A DNA stretch of 64,000 nt from Lachnospiraceae bacterium (GCA_910575835.1 CAJTGB010000017.1:1-64000), one strand, 5' to 3'. Numbered from the stretch's first letter, positions 8,577-18,163 are shown. Numbers and translations are program-made. The notes: generated by a model from the sequence alone, not told the origin.

Positions 8577-10099
8577 CTCTTCCCAGTCATCTCTTTCGGC
8601 TGTTCCATTCCCATAAGCTCGATCAGGGTCGGTGCAATATCTGCCAGACAGCCGCCCTCCCGAAGCTTATAAGCAGGATCGGCATTTACCAGGATGAACG
8701 GCACCGGATTCGTAGTGTGCGCGGTAAACGGCTCGCCCGTCTCCTCGTCGATCAACTGCTCCGCATTCCCATGATCCGCACAGATAAACATCTGGCCGTC
8801 CACATCCTTGATCGCTTCCACTGCCTTCCCAACGCATTCGTCCACAGCCTCGATCGCCTTGACCGCCGCAGCCTCTACGCCGGTATGGCCTACCATATCC
8901 GGGTTCGCGAAGTTAATGATGATCACGTCATATTCTTTGGAGCGGATCGCGCCCGTCAGCTTATCGCATACCTCGTACGCGCTCATCTCCGGCTTCAGAT
9001 CATAGGTCGCTACCTTCGGTGAGTTCACAAGGATCCTGTCCTCGCCTGCATTCGGCTCTTCCACACCGCCGTTGAAGAAGAAGGTCACATGGGCATACTT
9101 CTCTGTCTCAGCGATACGCGCCTGCTTCTTCCCGTTGGAGGCAAGGAATTCCCCGAACGTATTGGTGATCTCTTCCTTGACGAATGCCACCTGCTTATTC
9201 TCGATGGTCACGTCATACTCCGTAAAGCACACATAACAGGTCTTCACCCTCTCGCCTCTGTCGAAGCCTGTGAATCCGTCGTCGCAGAAGGTCCTGGTGA
9301 TCTCTCTTGCACGGTCCGGACGGAAGTTGAAGAAGATGATCGAATCGTTATCCTTAATGGTCGCAGCCGGAGCGCCGTCCTTCATCACAACGGTCGGAAG
9401 CACGAATTCATCCGTCGTATCCTTATCGTAGGAAGCCTGGATGCCTTCCGGCCCGCTTACCGCCTTCTCGCCCTCGCCGTATACCATGGCGCGGTATGCC
9501 TTCTCCACACGGTCCCAGCGGTTGTCGCGGTCCATCGCATAGTAGCGTCCCATGACCGTCGCGATCTCGCCTACACCGATCTCTTCCATCTTCGCCGCAA
9601 GCTGTTCTACATATTCCTTCCCGGAAGCCGGAGGCGTATCACGTCCGTCTAAGAAGCAGTGTACATATACCTTCTCTATGCCCTGACGCTTCGCCAACTC
9701 CAGAAGACCATAGATATGTGTATTGTGGCTGTGCACGCCGCCGTCGGACACCAGACCGAACATATGGAGCGCGCTGTTGTTCTTCTTCACATTCTCACAT
9801 GCGGCAAGAAGCGCCGGATTCTCGAAGAAATCCCCGTCCTGGATCGCCTTCGTGATCTTGGTAAGATCCTGATATACGATGCGTCCCGCGCCCATATTCA
9901 GATGCCCTACCTCGGAATTGCCCATCTGTCCGTCAGGAAGCCCTACCGCCATGCCGCTTGCATTGCCCCTGACAAACGGACACTCGGCCATAAGCCCGTC
10001 CATAACCGGAGTTCTGCCCTCTAAGACGGCGTTGCCCTCTTTCTTCTCATTCAGTCCGTAGCCATCCAATATCATCAGTACCGTTGGTTTCTTGTTCAT
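8561..10099 (-). CDS. gpmI: 2,3-bisphosphoglycerate-independent phosphoglycerate mutase
   Basis: 512 residues, full length for the Mn-dependent iPGM family. It interconverts 3- and 2-phosphoglycerate in glycolysis. Visible hallmarks are the N-terminal metal site LMILDGYGLN, catalytic Ser62 in GQMGNSEVGHLNMGAG, substrate residues in FLDGRDTPP and GRYYAMDRDNRWDR, and the late metal ligands in CADHGNAEQ. Start ATG at 10099 after AAAGGAG. It is separated from tpiA/pgk/gap by a chaperone operon and an esterase rather than sitting in one glycolytic cluster. The esterase gene lies 42 bp upstream and the Bce regulator 22 bp downstream. Confidence 0.97.
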   Translation of the reverse strand: MNKKPTVLMILDGYGLNEKKEGNAVLEGRTPVMDGLMAECPFVRGNASGMAVGLPDGQMGNSEVGHLNMGAGRIVYQDLTKITKAIQDGDFFENPALLAACENVKKNNSALHMFGLVSDGGVHSHNTHIYGLLELAKRQGIEKVYVHCFLDGRDTPPASGKEYVEQLAAKMEEIGVGEIATVMGRYYAMDRDNRWDRVEKAYRAMVYGEGEKAVSGPEGIQASYDKDTTDEFVLPTVVMKDGAPAATIKDNDSIIFFNFRPDRAREITRTFCDDGFTGFDRGERVKTCYVCFTEYDVTIENKQVAFVKEEITNTFGEFLASNGKKQARIAETEKYAHVTFFFNGGVEEPNAGEDRILVNSPKVATYDLKPEMSAYEVCDKLTGAIRSKEYDVIIINFANPDMVGHTGVEAAAVKAIEAVDECVGKAVEAIKDVDGQMFICADHGNAEQLIDEETGEPFTAHTTNPVPFILVNADPAYKLREGGCLADIAPTLIELMGMEQPKEMTGKSLLVK

Positions 10100-10141
10100 A
10101 ATAACGTAACACTCCTTTGCTCAACATTTTTCATATTCCAT

Positions 10142-10966
10142 CTACCCAAATAACCTCTCAAGCCATGCGTCTGCCAGATCGATCCACCTTGCACACTCTG
10201 CCTGCACGCCTTCCCCGTTCTCCCGTTCCACAACAGGGCTTGCAAGGCTTAAGCCGTGCGCTCCCTCAGGGAATATATGCAGCTCTGCCGGAATATTCTC
10301 CCTGCGAAGCGCCATTGTAAACAGCAGTGAATTCTCTACCGGCACCGTCTCATCCTCCATCGTATGCCAGAGGAAACAAGGAGGCGTCGACTTTGTCACC
10401 TGCTTCTCCAGAGATACCTTCTCTGACGACGATTCGTACTCATCCCCCAACAGCATCTCGAAGCTCTCTGTATGCGCATACTTCGGATCCGCAGTAATGA
10501 CCGGGTAACTCAGCATGATCCCCCTTGGCCTTAACTCCTCCGTCTTTGCCCGAAGCCTTGAAGCAAGAAAGTCCTGATCCCAGAAAACGCCGTAGCTTGC
10601 CGCAAGATGTCCTCCCGCCGACGAGCCCTGCACGACGATCCGATCCGCATCTACATTCCACTCTGCGGCATGATCCCGAATGAGCTTCACTGACCGGCCG
10701 ACTTCTAAGACCTGTGTCGGGAAATGGACCGGAGCCACCGAATAACGCAGCACGCAGGCATGGTAGCCCTTACTTAAGAAATGCAGCGCCGTCGGCTCGC
10801 CCTCTCTGTAACTGGTCCGCATATACGCGCCGCCCGGACAGATCAGGATCAGCGGACGTTTCTTCACCTTAAGGCTCCCGTCGCGGGGCGTATCCTGGAT
10901 ATAAACCTGAAGTCTCGCATACTCGGCAGAACCTTCCTCCCGTATCGGTATCTCTTCATAAATCAT
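10142..10966 (-). CDS. Alpha/beta hydrolase (acetyl-esterase-like)
   Basis: 274 residues. Alpha/beta hydrolase with oxyanion-type CPGGAYMRT, nucleophile elbow GSSAGGHLA, an Asp in MEDETVPVENS and the His in PEGAHGLSL, making a complete catalytic triad. The layout resembles the BD-FAE / xylan-acetylesterase-like group of small intracellular esterases. No signal peptide. RBS AAAGGGG before the ATG at 10966. The gpmI gene follows 42 bp downstream. Natural substrate unknown. Confidence 0.85.
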   Translation of the reverse strand: MIYEEIPIREEGSAEYARLQVYIQDTPRDGSLKVKKRPLILICPGGAYMRTSYREGEPTALHFLSKGYHACVLRYSVAPVHFPTQVLEVGRSVKLIRDHAAEWNVDADRIVVQGSSAGGHLAASYGVFWDQDFLASRLRAKTEELRPRGIMLSYPVITADPKYAHTESFEMLLGDEYESSSEKVSLEKQVTKSTPPCFLWHTMEDETVPVENSLLFTMALRRENIPAELHIFPEGAHGLSLASPVVERENGEGVQAECARWIDLADAWLERLFG

Positions 10967-11043
10967 GTCAAAACCCCTTTCGGTCTTATATTATACAATA
11001 CTTTATCCTATTTTAAAATAAATTTCGTTAAAAAATTATTGAA

Positions 11044-11892
11044 TTATAAATTATGGAATCTCTGTCCGGCATCCCCCGGTATGCCGCACTCGCAAGGCAC
11101 TTCCGTCTGACACTTCCCGCATCCCAAACGTGGCGCATGATGCTTCTTTACATGCAGCAGCCAATTGTGGCAGGGCAGATGCTCCTTCCCTTCTGCCGAG
11201 ATCGCATGAACCGGACAGCGCTCTATACATTGGCCGCACTGGATACAGTAATCATAGAGTCCCTGGTACGGCCGCACATCCGCCTCTAATTCAAGGGATG
11301 TCACAAGACTGGCGAACCGGCCCGCCATCCCCTTGCGCGTAATGATTCCCTTAGACAGGCCGAACGTACCAAGCCCGCAGATATACGCCGCATGCCTTTC
11401 CGACCACATGCTCCCGTATACCTCCGTCTCAGAACCCGTATCCGGCTTCTGATTCATGAAGGCACAGAACCTTTCATCCAGCGCCGGAGCGCAGGCCGAA
11501 TACCCCTCCTGGCGCAGACTGTCCCGCAGTCCTGCAATAAACGTCCGCAAGTATTCATTCCCCTCTATCCTGCAGTAAAGCCATTCAAGCGACGGCTCTT
11601 CGGGGCATCCCCGATTGCTCTTCCTCGCTTCTTCACTGATCGGAAAGAACAGAGATATCACCGTCCGCGCTTCTGCAAGCCACTCCTTTGGCGAGCGGTG
11701 CCAGGGTCCGACTGCTTCCGGCTTCTTATACTCGTCAAACAGCGGATCAGCGGCAGAGCCGATTCCAACCAGCGGCTCAGCGAACATCTTCAACGGTCTT
11801 CCTGCCCCGTCCGCTTCTTCTACAATGACCCGATTGCCCTCCATCCCGGCATATAATCTCTGAACCAGAGCTTCAAGCTGTGCGCGTTCCAT
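11044..11892 (-). CDS. QueG-like 4Fe-4S reductase-type protein
   Basis: 282 residues. The C-terminal half carries a ferredoxin motif CIQCGQCIERCP, followed by CHNWL and a further Cys cluster, GCGKCQTEVPCECGIP. The N-terminal region resembles the short 'epoxyqueuosine reductase-like' proteins common in anaerobic Firmicutes. True QueG is longer and has two complete 4Fe-4S motifs, so this is probably a paralogous corrinoid/Fe-S oxidoreductase of unknown substrate rather than the tRNA-modification enzyme. Its start lies 1 bp beyond the stop of the J-like gene, so it is likely translated from the chaperone operon transcript. Confidence 0.7.
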   Translation of the reverse strand: MERAQLEALVQRLYAGMEGNRVIVEEADGAGRPLKMFAEPLVGIGSAADPLFDEYKKPEAVGPWHRSPKEWLAEARTVISLFFPISEEARKSNRGCPEEPSLEWLYCRIEGNEYLRTFIAGLRDSLRQEGYSACAPALDERFCAFMNQKPDTGSETEVYGSMWSERHAAYICGLGTFGLSKGIITRKGMAGRFASLVTSLELEADVRPYQGLYDYCIQCGQCIERCPVHAISAEGKEHLPCHNWLLHVKKHHAPRLGCGKCQTEVPCECGIPGDAGQRFHNL

Positions 11893-11893
11893 T

Positions 11894-13285
11894 TTAATTC
11901 CCTTCTTTCTTTTTCATACAGCAGTGTTTGTATTTCTTCCCGCTTCCGCACGGACACGGGGCGTTACGCCCAATCTTCTTTTCTTTTCTCACATACGGCG
12001 TGTCATCCTCGTAGACTACTGTTCCCTCAATTCTCGTCCTTTCCTGCGGATACCGTTCAAAATATATACCGCCTCCTATATATGGCTCCAGACGGCAGTA
12101 TTGCTTCAGCAGGCTGTCTTTCAGATATTCCAGGTTCTTCCCTTCTCTTAACCGCCTTGCGAAGTCTTCGAGCCTCTTAAAATATTCCGGATATTCTGCC
12201 TCGACTATATCAAGCTGGGGCAGAATATCCTGACGTTCTTCGATCATACACAGCTTCATATCCAATTCTTCAAATGTCCGGATGTCCGAAGGCATATCAT
12301 CCACCATAAAATATATGTCCGAACAGATTCGCATGATCTCGCTGAGTCTGGAATCTTCACGGAAAATATTATCCCGTCTCCTTCCTTCGAGCTCTTCTGC
12401 CAGGTTTTTCCCGAATTCCGAATGGCTGGCCGCCGAAAAAAGCTCTATAATCTCCTGGATCATAGGATGGTTCTGTCTATCATTCAGTGCCGGATGAAGA
12501 ATCATCACTGTCACGATCTGAGACAGAATATCCATATTCTCCTCTACATAGATACTGTATTGCTCAAGAAAAGCCTTAAAAAGCTTAAGCACCGCCGACA
12601 GATCCCCGTCTGTGAACATAATCATTGCCATCAGTCCCGAAAATCCTTCCAGGACCTGCGGGATCTCTTCTCTCTTCCATCGCTTGCCGCTGCCGATAAA
12701 TTCTGTCAGCACATGGATTCCCCGGTCATATTGTTCGTAAGAGCTGCAGGACAGGGAGAATTCCAGAACAAAATCATTGTCCCGGCATCCCAGCTCATAC
12801 GCCCTGTCAAACGCTCCAAACGCCTTTCGCGTATATCCGCGTTCCTGATAGGAAACAGCCAGTTCCCGCCAGAACCACTTATTGTCCGGCTCTTTTGCCA
12901 CCAACTCTTCACCGCTTTTTACTGCTTTTCCTGTATTACCGGCTCTCCGGCGCGCATATGTCATCAGATACAGAAACTGTATCTCCTCCGGGAAAATCCT
13001 GTGGGCCTCTTCACACGCATCCCGAAACCGTTCATCATCTCCGGCTCTTTGGTAGATCTGAATCTGTTCTAAGAATTTTGCGGCCCCTGGATCTTTCGGC
13101 GGAGCAAATACAGGCCCCTGATCTTCCGGCGCATCCTTCAAGTGTTCATAAGCCTCTCTGATCTCCCGGAATTTCTCCGGGTCCTTCTCCGGCGAATGCT
13201 GCCTGACCAGCGAGAAATATGCTTTCTTAATCTCAGCCTGCGCCGCCCCCTGCTTGACTCCTAATATCTCATAATAAGTGCTCAT
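11894..13285 (-). CDS. J-like domain protein with C-terminal SEC-C zinc motif (HPD motif lost)
   Basis: 463 residues from the ATG at 13285 (MSTYYEILGVK), which has AAGAGGAAAAG upstream; a longer in-frame extension would run into the Hsp70 gene. Residues ~2-55 are a J-domain, but the invariant HPD is replaced by HSP (RQHSPEKDPEKFREIREAYE). A long helical, TPR-like middle follows. The last ~25 residues are a perfect SEC-C motif (GRNAPCPCGSGKKYKHCC), a zinc site that in SecA binds SecB or ribosomes. The gene follows the Hsp70 gene by 23 bp and a GrpE-like gene, so it is presumably the partner of that Hsp70. Client and function unknown. Confidence 0.82.
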   Translation of the reverse strand: MSTYYEILGVKQGAAQAEIKKAYFSLVRQHSPEKDPEKFREIREAYEHLKDAPEDQGPVFAPPKDPGAAKFLEQIQIYQRAGDDERFRDACEEAHRIFPEEIQFLYLMTYARRRAGNTGKAVKSGEELVAKEPDNKWFWRELAVSYQERGYTRKAFGAFDRAYELGCRDNDFVLEFSLSCSSYEQYDRGIHVLTEFIGSGKRWKREEIPQVLEGFSGLMAMIMFTDGDLSAVLKLFKAFLEQYSIYVEENMDILSQIVTVMILHPALNDRQNHPMIQEIIELFSAASHSEFGKNLAEELEGRRRDNIFREDSRLSEIMRICSDIYFMVDDMPSDIRTFEELDMKLCMIEERQDILPQLDIVEAEYPEYFKRLEDFARRLREGKNLEYLKDSLLKQYCRLEPYIGGGIYFERYPQERTRIEGTVVYEDDTPYVRKEKKIGRNAPCPCGSGKKYKHCCMKKKEGN

Positions 13286-13308
13286 TGCTCTTTTCCTCTT
13301 TTCTAATG

Positions 13309-15009
13309 TTATCCTTCCAGCATATCCAGGAGCTCTTCTTCCAGCTCTTCCGCCGATTCCAGATCCTCTTCGATCAGCGCGCACTTCAGCTCATACAAGG
13401 TGTCTTCCAGGTCTATGCGGTACAGGACATCCAGAGTATCTGCATTCTTAAGCCTGCGCTCAGCCCGCCGTATAACCGTTCTGAACTGCTTGGCATAAGA
13501 AGAGTCCTTCCATCTGCTTACATCCGTTATCTCATGATCTTTTGCCGTCTGTTCCATCATATTGATCTCAACTGCCGCCTCTTCTCCCGTACTTACGATC
13601 TTCGCTTTGACCTCCAGCATTCCGTTCAGATTGTAGGCAAACTCCACTTCCACCTTCTCCTCTCCGGCTTCCTTCCATGGAATGCCGGATACCACAAACT
13701 CTCCCAGGAAATGATTCTTGCGCACATCATCTGCTTCTCCCTGGTACACTTCTATCTTAGCCGCCGACTGACCGTCCCAGCTTGTAAAATAGGTATTCTT
13801 CCTGGATGTGGGTATCGTTACATTCCTTGGAATGACCACGCTCATATAATTCAGATCAAAACCGGACAGTGCGCGGACTCCCAATGTATATGGATTTACA
13901 TCCGTCATGATCAGACTGTCTTCCCCGCTTATGGTTCCCTCGATGATACCCGCCTGAATGGCAGACCCTTCCGCAACCGCATAATCCGGATTCAGGGCCT
14001 GCGACGGCTTCTTCTTGAGATAACGCTCAAGATCCCTGCTGATCATCGGTATACGTGTAGAACCGCCCACCAGAAGGATCCTGTCAATATCTTCCGGCAG
14101 GATCTCGCTGTCAGCTAACACGATATCGATCGGGTTATGCGTCCTCTCCACCAGATCCTTAACCATCTCTTCGAACTCACTGACCGTTATAGTCTCATCC
14201 AGTGCAATAGGATTCCCGGCTTTCTGAGCAATGAACGGGATCACGATCCTGCAGGAATCCTGCGTGCTCAATTCCTTCTTACACCATTCTGCCTGCTCCT
14301 TTAACTTCACCATTGCCGCCGTGTTCTTCTCAAGGTCGATACCTTCCTTCTTCCGGAACTGTCTGAGCATCCATTGGATCAGACGTTCATCGAAATCCTT
14401 GCCGCCAAGCTTATTATCCCCGCTGCTGGCCTTTACCTCCAGCACGCCGCCAAACATCTCCAATAATGTCACATCAAATGTCCCGCCGCCAAGATCATAG
14501 ACCAGGATATGGCTCTCTTCCTCCATATGCCCGATCCCATAACTAAGCGCCGCCGCCGTGGGCTCATTGATGATCCGCTCAACGGTAAATCCCGCGAGCT
14601 TCCCTGCCTCCACTGTCTCCTGCCTCTGCAGGTCGTCAAAATACGCCGGAACAGAGATCACAGCACGCGAAACCTCTTCCTTCAGATATTCTGATACATA
14701 ATCTTTGATATGAGAAAGAAGCATGGCAGAGATCTCCACCGGAGTGAACTCCTTACCGCCCATATGTATCTTCTCTTTCGTGCCGATCTTGCGCTTTACC
14801 TCTATTACCGTATCTTCCGGGGCCATAAGATACTGCGCTTTTGCCTTGTCCCCAAATACAAAATTCTTATCCTGATCTATTCCAACTGCAGAAGGTGTGA
14901 TCACCTCTCCGTCATAATTCAATATCATCTCCGGCTTTCCGTCTCGGATAATGGCTGCCTCCGATGTAGATGTCCCCAGATCTATTCCTATAATCGTATC
15001 CGTACTCAT
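13309..15009 (-). CDS. DnaK-like Hsp70 paralogue, short form
   Basis: 566 residues versus ~610-640 for housekeeping DnaK. The nucleotide-binding domain is intact: IDLGTSTSEAAI phosphate-1 loop (TST instead of the usual TTN), VPAYFDDLQRQ, INEPTAAALSYG, VYDLGGGTFDVTLLE and LVGGSTRIPMI. The substrate-binding domain is present (NPYTLGVRALSG ...), but the C-terminal lid is short and acidic and lacks the EEVD/EEGK-type tail. It lies between a GrpE-like gene and a J-like/SEC-C gene. No CIRCE (TTAGCACTC-N9-GAGTGCTAA) was seen upstream, so it is probably not HrcA controlled. A specialised chaperone, not the general DnaK. Confidence 0.88.
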   Translation of the reverse strand: MSTDTIIGIDLGTSTSEAAIIRDGKPEMILNYDGEVITPSAVGIDQDKNFVFGDKAKAQYLMAPEDTVIEVKRKIGTKEKIHMGGKEFTPVEISAMLLSHIKDYVSEYLKEEVSRAVISVPAYFDDLQRQETVEAGKLAGFTVERIINEPTAAALSYGIGHMEEESHILVYDLGGGTFDVTLLEMFGGVLEVKASSGDNKLGGKDFDERLIQWMLRQFRKKEGIDLEKNTAAMVKLKEQAEWCKKELSTQDSCRIVIPFIAQKAGNPIALDETITVSEFEEMVKDLVERTHNPIDIVLADSEILPEDIDRILLVGGSTRIPMISRDLERYLKKKPSQALNPDYAVAEGSAIQAGIIEGTISGEDSLIMTDVNPYTLGVRALSGFDLNYMSVVIPRNVTIPTSRKNTYFTSWDGQSAAKIEVYQGEADDVRKNHFLGEFVVSGIPWKEAGEEKVEVEFAYNLNGMLEVKAKIVSTGEEAAVEINMMEQTAKDHEITDVSRWKDSSYAKQFRTVIRRAERRLKNADTLDVLYRIDLEDTLYELKCALIEEDLESAEELEEELLDMLEG

Positions 15010-15098
15010 ATGCCCTGCTCCCGCTTTCTTTTGTATTCTTATTTAGTCGCTGCCTTTTGACAGGCTGCTTTCATACTTCACTCTATGCAATCCTGTCT

Positions 15099-15734
15099 TT
15101 ATATACCTCTCTCCAGGCCCGTTCCTTGTTCCTGACCGTCTGTCTGTACATAACGATAGGCGGCCACCTTCGCTTTCTTCTTTACCACTCCCATATATAC
15201 ATATCCTGGATGATAGATCTCTGCGACAACCTGCGTCCTTTCCTCTTCCGCTGTATCTATGATCTCGATCACCTCATGAAGTGCATAGTCCACCCTGACT
15301 CCTGTCTCTTCGATCAGGCTGATCCCGCCGGAGATCTGCTTCCCTCTCACAGCATTTCTGATCAGATCTATCTGCGCCACCCATGCCGGGTCATGCTCTG
15401 CGGCATACCGCATCATATTCCACACCTGCTCCTGGTACGCATCCAATACCTGCAGCAGTTTCTCCTGACCAGACTCTAACTCGGCAATCCTCTTCTGACT
15501 CTGTGCCTCTTCCTCGCGCTGCTCTTCTAATGCATCCAGACAATCCTCCAGCGCCATATCATGTTTACGGACATCTGTTCCTATCTGCCGGATCTCCTTA
15601 GACAATGTATCCAGAGATTCCTGTCCCTTCGAATTCTTATCCAGGACCTCCCTAAGCATTCCCTCCATTCCGAACCGATACTTCTTCTCTTCTGCCTCTT
15701 TTTCATTCTTATAACGAAATGAAAATATTCCCAT
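15099..15734 (-). CDS. GrpE-like nucleotide exchange factor
   Basis: 211 residues from the ATG at 15734 (MGIFSFRYK), preceded by AAGGAG; the longer frame starting at 15767 has no comparable RBS. The N-terminal two-thirds is coiled-coil (LDTLSKEIRQIGTDVRKHDM ... EEQREEEAQSQKRIAELES), as in the GrpE dimer stalk. The C-terminal ~60 residues match the GrpE beta-domain: VDYALHEVIEIIDTAEEER, then VVAEIYHPGYVYMGVVKKKAKVA. First gene of a minus-strand operon with the Hsp70 (90 bp downstream) and J-like genes. The middle is divergent from housekeeping GrpE. Confidence 0.75.
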   Translation of the reverse strand: MGIFSFRYKNEKEAEEKKYRFGMEGMLREVLDKNSKGQESLDTLSKEIRQIGTDVRKHDMALEDCLDALEEQREEEAQSQKRIAELESGQEKLLQVLDAYQEQVWNMMRYAAEHDPAWVAQIDLIRNAVRGKQISGGISLIEETGVRVDYALHEVIEIIDTAEEERTQVVAEIYHPGYVYMGVVKKKAKVAAYRYVQTDGQEQGTGLERGI

Positions 15735-15861
15735 GTTCCTTCTCCTTTTGCCTGACGGCTCCTGCAAACATCCCGCCAGCGCTTTCTTATCTTATCTCTT
15801 TACTAATTGTATCACACGAGCATCTGTATTAAAAGAAATATTTCCAATTGTTCAAGAAGCC

Positions 15862-15903
15862 AAAAAAGGGGTATCAAAGGAAATACATTCCTTCAATATC
15901 CCC
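15862..15903 (-). terminator. Rho-independent terminator of tpiA
   Basis: On the minus strand GGGG(A)TATTGAAGGAA pairs with TTTCCTTTGATACCCC (one bulged A, two G-U pairs) around a short loop, followed by seven T. It lies 44 bp after the tpiA stop. Confidence 0.85.
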
Positions 15904-15946
15904 ATTTTCATCGTATTATTAACAATCAGTGTTCACAGACGTGCGC

Positions 15947-16696
15947 TTATTTATAGTTAACGATCTTACCGAAGTCAGCCTTCAAAGAAGCGCCGCCTAC
16001 AAGGCCGCCGTCAATATCAGCCTGTGCGAACAGGTCTGCCGCTGTAGCTGCATTGACAGATCCGCCGTACTGGATACGGATCTCTGCTGCTGTGGCATCA
16101 TCATACACTTCTGCGATACATGCACGGATTCCTGCGCAAACCTCCTGAGCCTGCTCAGTCGTAGCTGTCTTGCCTGTTCCGATCGCCCAGATCGGCTCGT
16201 ATGCGATCACTGCCGTCTTAGCCTGATCTGCCGTTACATTCTGGAATCCAACCTTCACCTGCTGACGGATGAAGTCCATAGTCACGCCCTGCTCTCTCTG
16301 TTCCAATGTCTCGCCGCAGCACATGATTGGTGTGATCCCATGCTCAAATGCCTTGAGCACCTTCTTATTCACGTCCTCATTGGTCTCGCCGAAATACTCT
16401 CTTCTCTCGGAATGACCGAGAACAACGTATTTTACGCCTGCATCTACCAGCATGTTTGGGGAGATCTCTCCGGTGTATGCGCCGCTCTCCTCGAAATACA
16501 TATTCTCTGCTCCAACCTGGATGTTGGTGCCTTTTGCAACCTCTACGACCGGAACGATATCAATTGCCGGCACGCAGAATACTATGTCGACTTCGTCGTT
16601 CGCTACTAATGGTTTTAATTCCTCTACTAATGCAACTGCCTCGCTTGGAGTCTTGTTCATCTTCCAGTTGCCTGCTATAATTTTCTTCCTTGCCAT
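15947..16696 (-). CDS. tpiA: Triosephosphate isomerase
   Basis: 249 residues from the ATG at 16696 ([14 protein letters not shown]), the conserved family start, preceded by GGAG. It interconverts dihydroxyacetone phosphate and glyceraldehyde 3-phosphate. Catalytic residues visible are Lys in GNWKMN, His in [13 protein letters not shown] and Glu in [15 protein letters not shown]; the phosphate loop is [12 protein letters not shown]. It lies downstream of gap and pgk on the same strand, in the usual Firmicute glycolytic order, but the pgk-tpiA spacer carries an unusual tandem repeat. A strong terminator follows. Confidence 0.97.
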   Translation of the reverse strand: MARKKIIAGNWKMNKTPSEAVALVEELKPLVANDEVDIVFCVPAIDIVPVVEVAKGTNIQVGAENMYFEESGAYTGEISPNMLVDAGVKYVVLGHSERREYFGETNEDVNKKVLKAFEHGITPIMCCGETLEQREQGVTMDFIRQQVKVGFQNVTADQAKTAVIAYEPIWAIGTGKTATTEQAQEVCAGIRACIAEVYDDATAAEIRIQYGGSVNAATAADLFAQADIDGGLVGGASLKADFGKIVNYK

Positions 16697-16737
16697 GTTT
16701 GTGGGTCTCCTATTCTGTATTATTGTTGAAAGGTAAT

Positions 16738-16861
16738 GTAACTTCACCTTACTAAGTTCTTCCTTCGCCGGGGGGGATGTTCACTTCTCTAGGCTCGATT
16801 TAAGTAACTTCACCTTACTAAGTTCTTCCTTCGCCGGGGGATGTTCACTTCTCTAGGCTCG
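16738..16861. repeat. Two ~58-60 bp tandem repeats in the pgk-tpiA spacer
   Basis: Copy 1 (16738-16797) and copy 2 (16804-16861) share a unit that starts GTAACTTCACC and ends CTAGGCTCG. They differ only in the length of an internal G run (7 versus 5). A degenerate third end (CTAGGCTCGATAAAACCTCGCC) follows near 16888-16920, with AAAACCTCGCCAAG appearing twice. An odd-centred palindrome AGTTCAGTGAACT lies at 16876-16888. No coding frame explains the block. Confidence 0.9.
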
Positions 16862-16926
16862 TAAAAACCTCGCCAAGTTCAGTGAACTAGGTAAACGCTA
16901 GGCTCGATAAAACCTCGCCAAGCTTT

Positions 16927-18120
16927 TTACCTATCATTAGCAGCTGCTACGCCTGGTAACTCTTTGCCTTCGAGGAATTCGAGGGAGGCGCCGCCGCCGG
17001 TTGAGATGTGGGTCATCTTGTCTCCGTAGCCTAACTGGTTGACTGCCGCTGCGGAGTCGCCGCCGCCGATGATGGTCGTAGCTTCTGTATCTGCCAGCGC
17101 TTTGGCAACCGCTTCCGTACCGTTTGCGAACTTCGGCATCTCGAAGCAGCCCATCGGTCCGTTCCATACAACCGTCTTGGCATCCTGTACGGCGTCACAG
17201 AAGATCTTCACGGTATCCGGCCCGATATCAAGACCCTGCCATCCGTCCGGGATCTCGCCTGCCTTAACCACCTTGCTGTTTGCATCATTGGAGAAATCAT
17301 CCGCGATCACCGTATCAACAGGGAGCAGCAGCTTCACGCCCTTCTCCTCTGCCTTCTTAAGCATATTCAGCGCATATTCGCAGTAATCTGCCTCCAGAAG
17401 GGATCCGCCTACGCTTCCGCCCTGTGCCTTCGAGAAGGTATAAGACATTCCGCCGCCGATGATCAGAGTATCCACCTTGTCAAGAAGATTCTCGATCACA
17501 GAGATCTTGCTGGAAACCTTCGCTCCGCCGAGAATCGCTACGAACGGTCTCTCCGGGTTATTAACTGCATTGCCGAGGAAATCGATCTCTTTCTGCATTA
17601 AGTAACCTACTGCCGCCGTATCTACGAACTGTGTCACGCCTACGTTAGAACAGTGTGCACGGTGCGCGGTTCCGAATGCATCATTCACGAATACATCGCA
17701 CAGAGAAGCAAGATCCTTGCTGAACGCCTCTCCGTTCTTTGTCTCTTCTATTCTGTAACGGGTATTCTCAAGAAGAACCACTTCGCCGTCCTGCATAGCG
17801 TCTACTGCCGCCTTAGCGTTCTCGCCTACGACCTCTGCGTCCGCAGCAAATTTTACTTCCTGATCAAGAAGTTCAGACAGACGCTTCGCTACCGGTGCAA
17901 GAGATAACTCCGGCTTCGGCTCTCCCTTTGGCTTTCCAAGATGCGAGCAGAGAATGATCTTCCCTCCGTCGGCGATCAGCTTCTTGATCGTAGGAAGCGC
18001 CGCAACAAGACGGTTCTCGTCCGTAATCTTTCCGTCAATAAGCGGAACGTTGAAATCACATCTCACAAGTACCTTTTTTCCCTTTACATTAATGTCATCT
18101 ACAGATTTTTTATTGAGCAT
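16927..18120 (-). CDS. pgk: Phosphoglycerate kinase
   Basis: 397 residues, full length. It transfers phosphate from 1,3-bisphosphoglycerate to ADP. Hallmarks are [19 protein letters not shown] near the N-terminus (substrate Asp and Asn), SHLGKPKG, the [13 protein letters not shown] segment and the C-terminal nucleotide and hinge motifs GGGDSAAAV and [15 protein letters not shown]. Start ATG at 18120 after TAGGAGG. Downstream of gap but separated from it by a terminator, so read-through or an own promoter is needed. Confidence 0.97.
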   Translation of the reverse strand: MLNKKSVDDINVKGKKVLVRCDFNVPLIDGKITDENRLVAALPTIKKLIADGGKIILCSHLGKPKGEPKPELSLAPVAKRLSELLDQEVKFAADAEVVGENAKAAVDAMQDGEVVLLENTRYRIEETKNGEAFSKDLASLCDVFVNDAFGTAHRAHCSNVGVTQFVDTAAVGYLMQKEIDFLGNAVNNPERPFVAILGGAKVSSKISVIENLLDKVDTLIIGGGMSYTFSKAQGGSVGGSLLEADYCEYALNMLKKAEEKGVKLLLPVDTVIADDFSNDANSKVVKAGEIPDGWQGLDIGPDTVKIFCDAVQDAKTVVWNGPMGCFEMPKFANGTEAVAKALADTEATTIIGGGDSAAAVNQLGYGDKMTHISTGGGASLEFLEGKELPGVAAANDR

Positions 18121-18163
18121 GTAAATTGCCTCCTAGATATAAATTGTCACAAAGATTATCCTT

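Noticed and set aside
13286-13384. 33-residue N-terminal extension of the J-like protein
   Set aside because: Lies inside the 3' end of the Hsp70 gene, has no SD and is low-complexity; the ATG at 13285 fits J-domain starts.
15735-15861. CIRCE element upstream of the GrpE-like gene
   Set aside because: No TTAGCACTC-N9-GAGTGCTAA or close variant is present.
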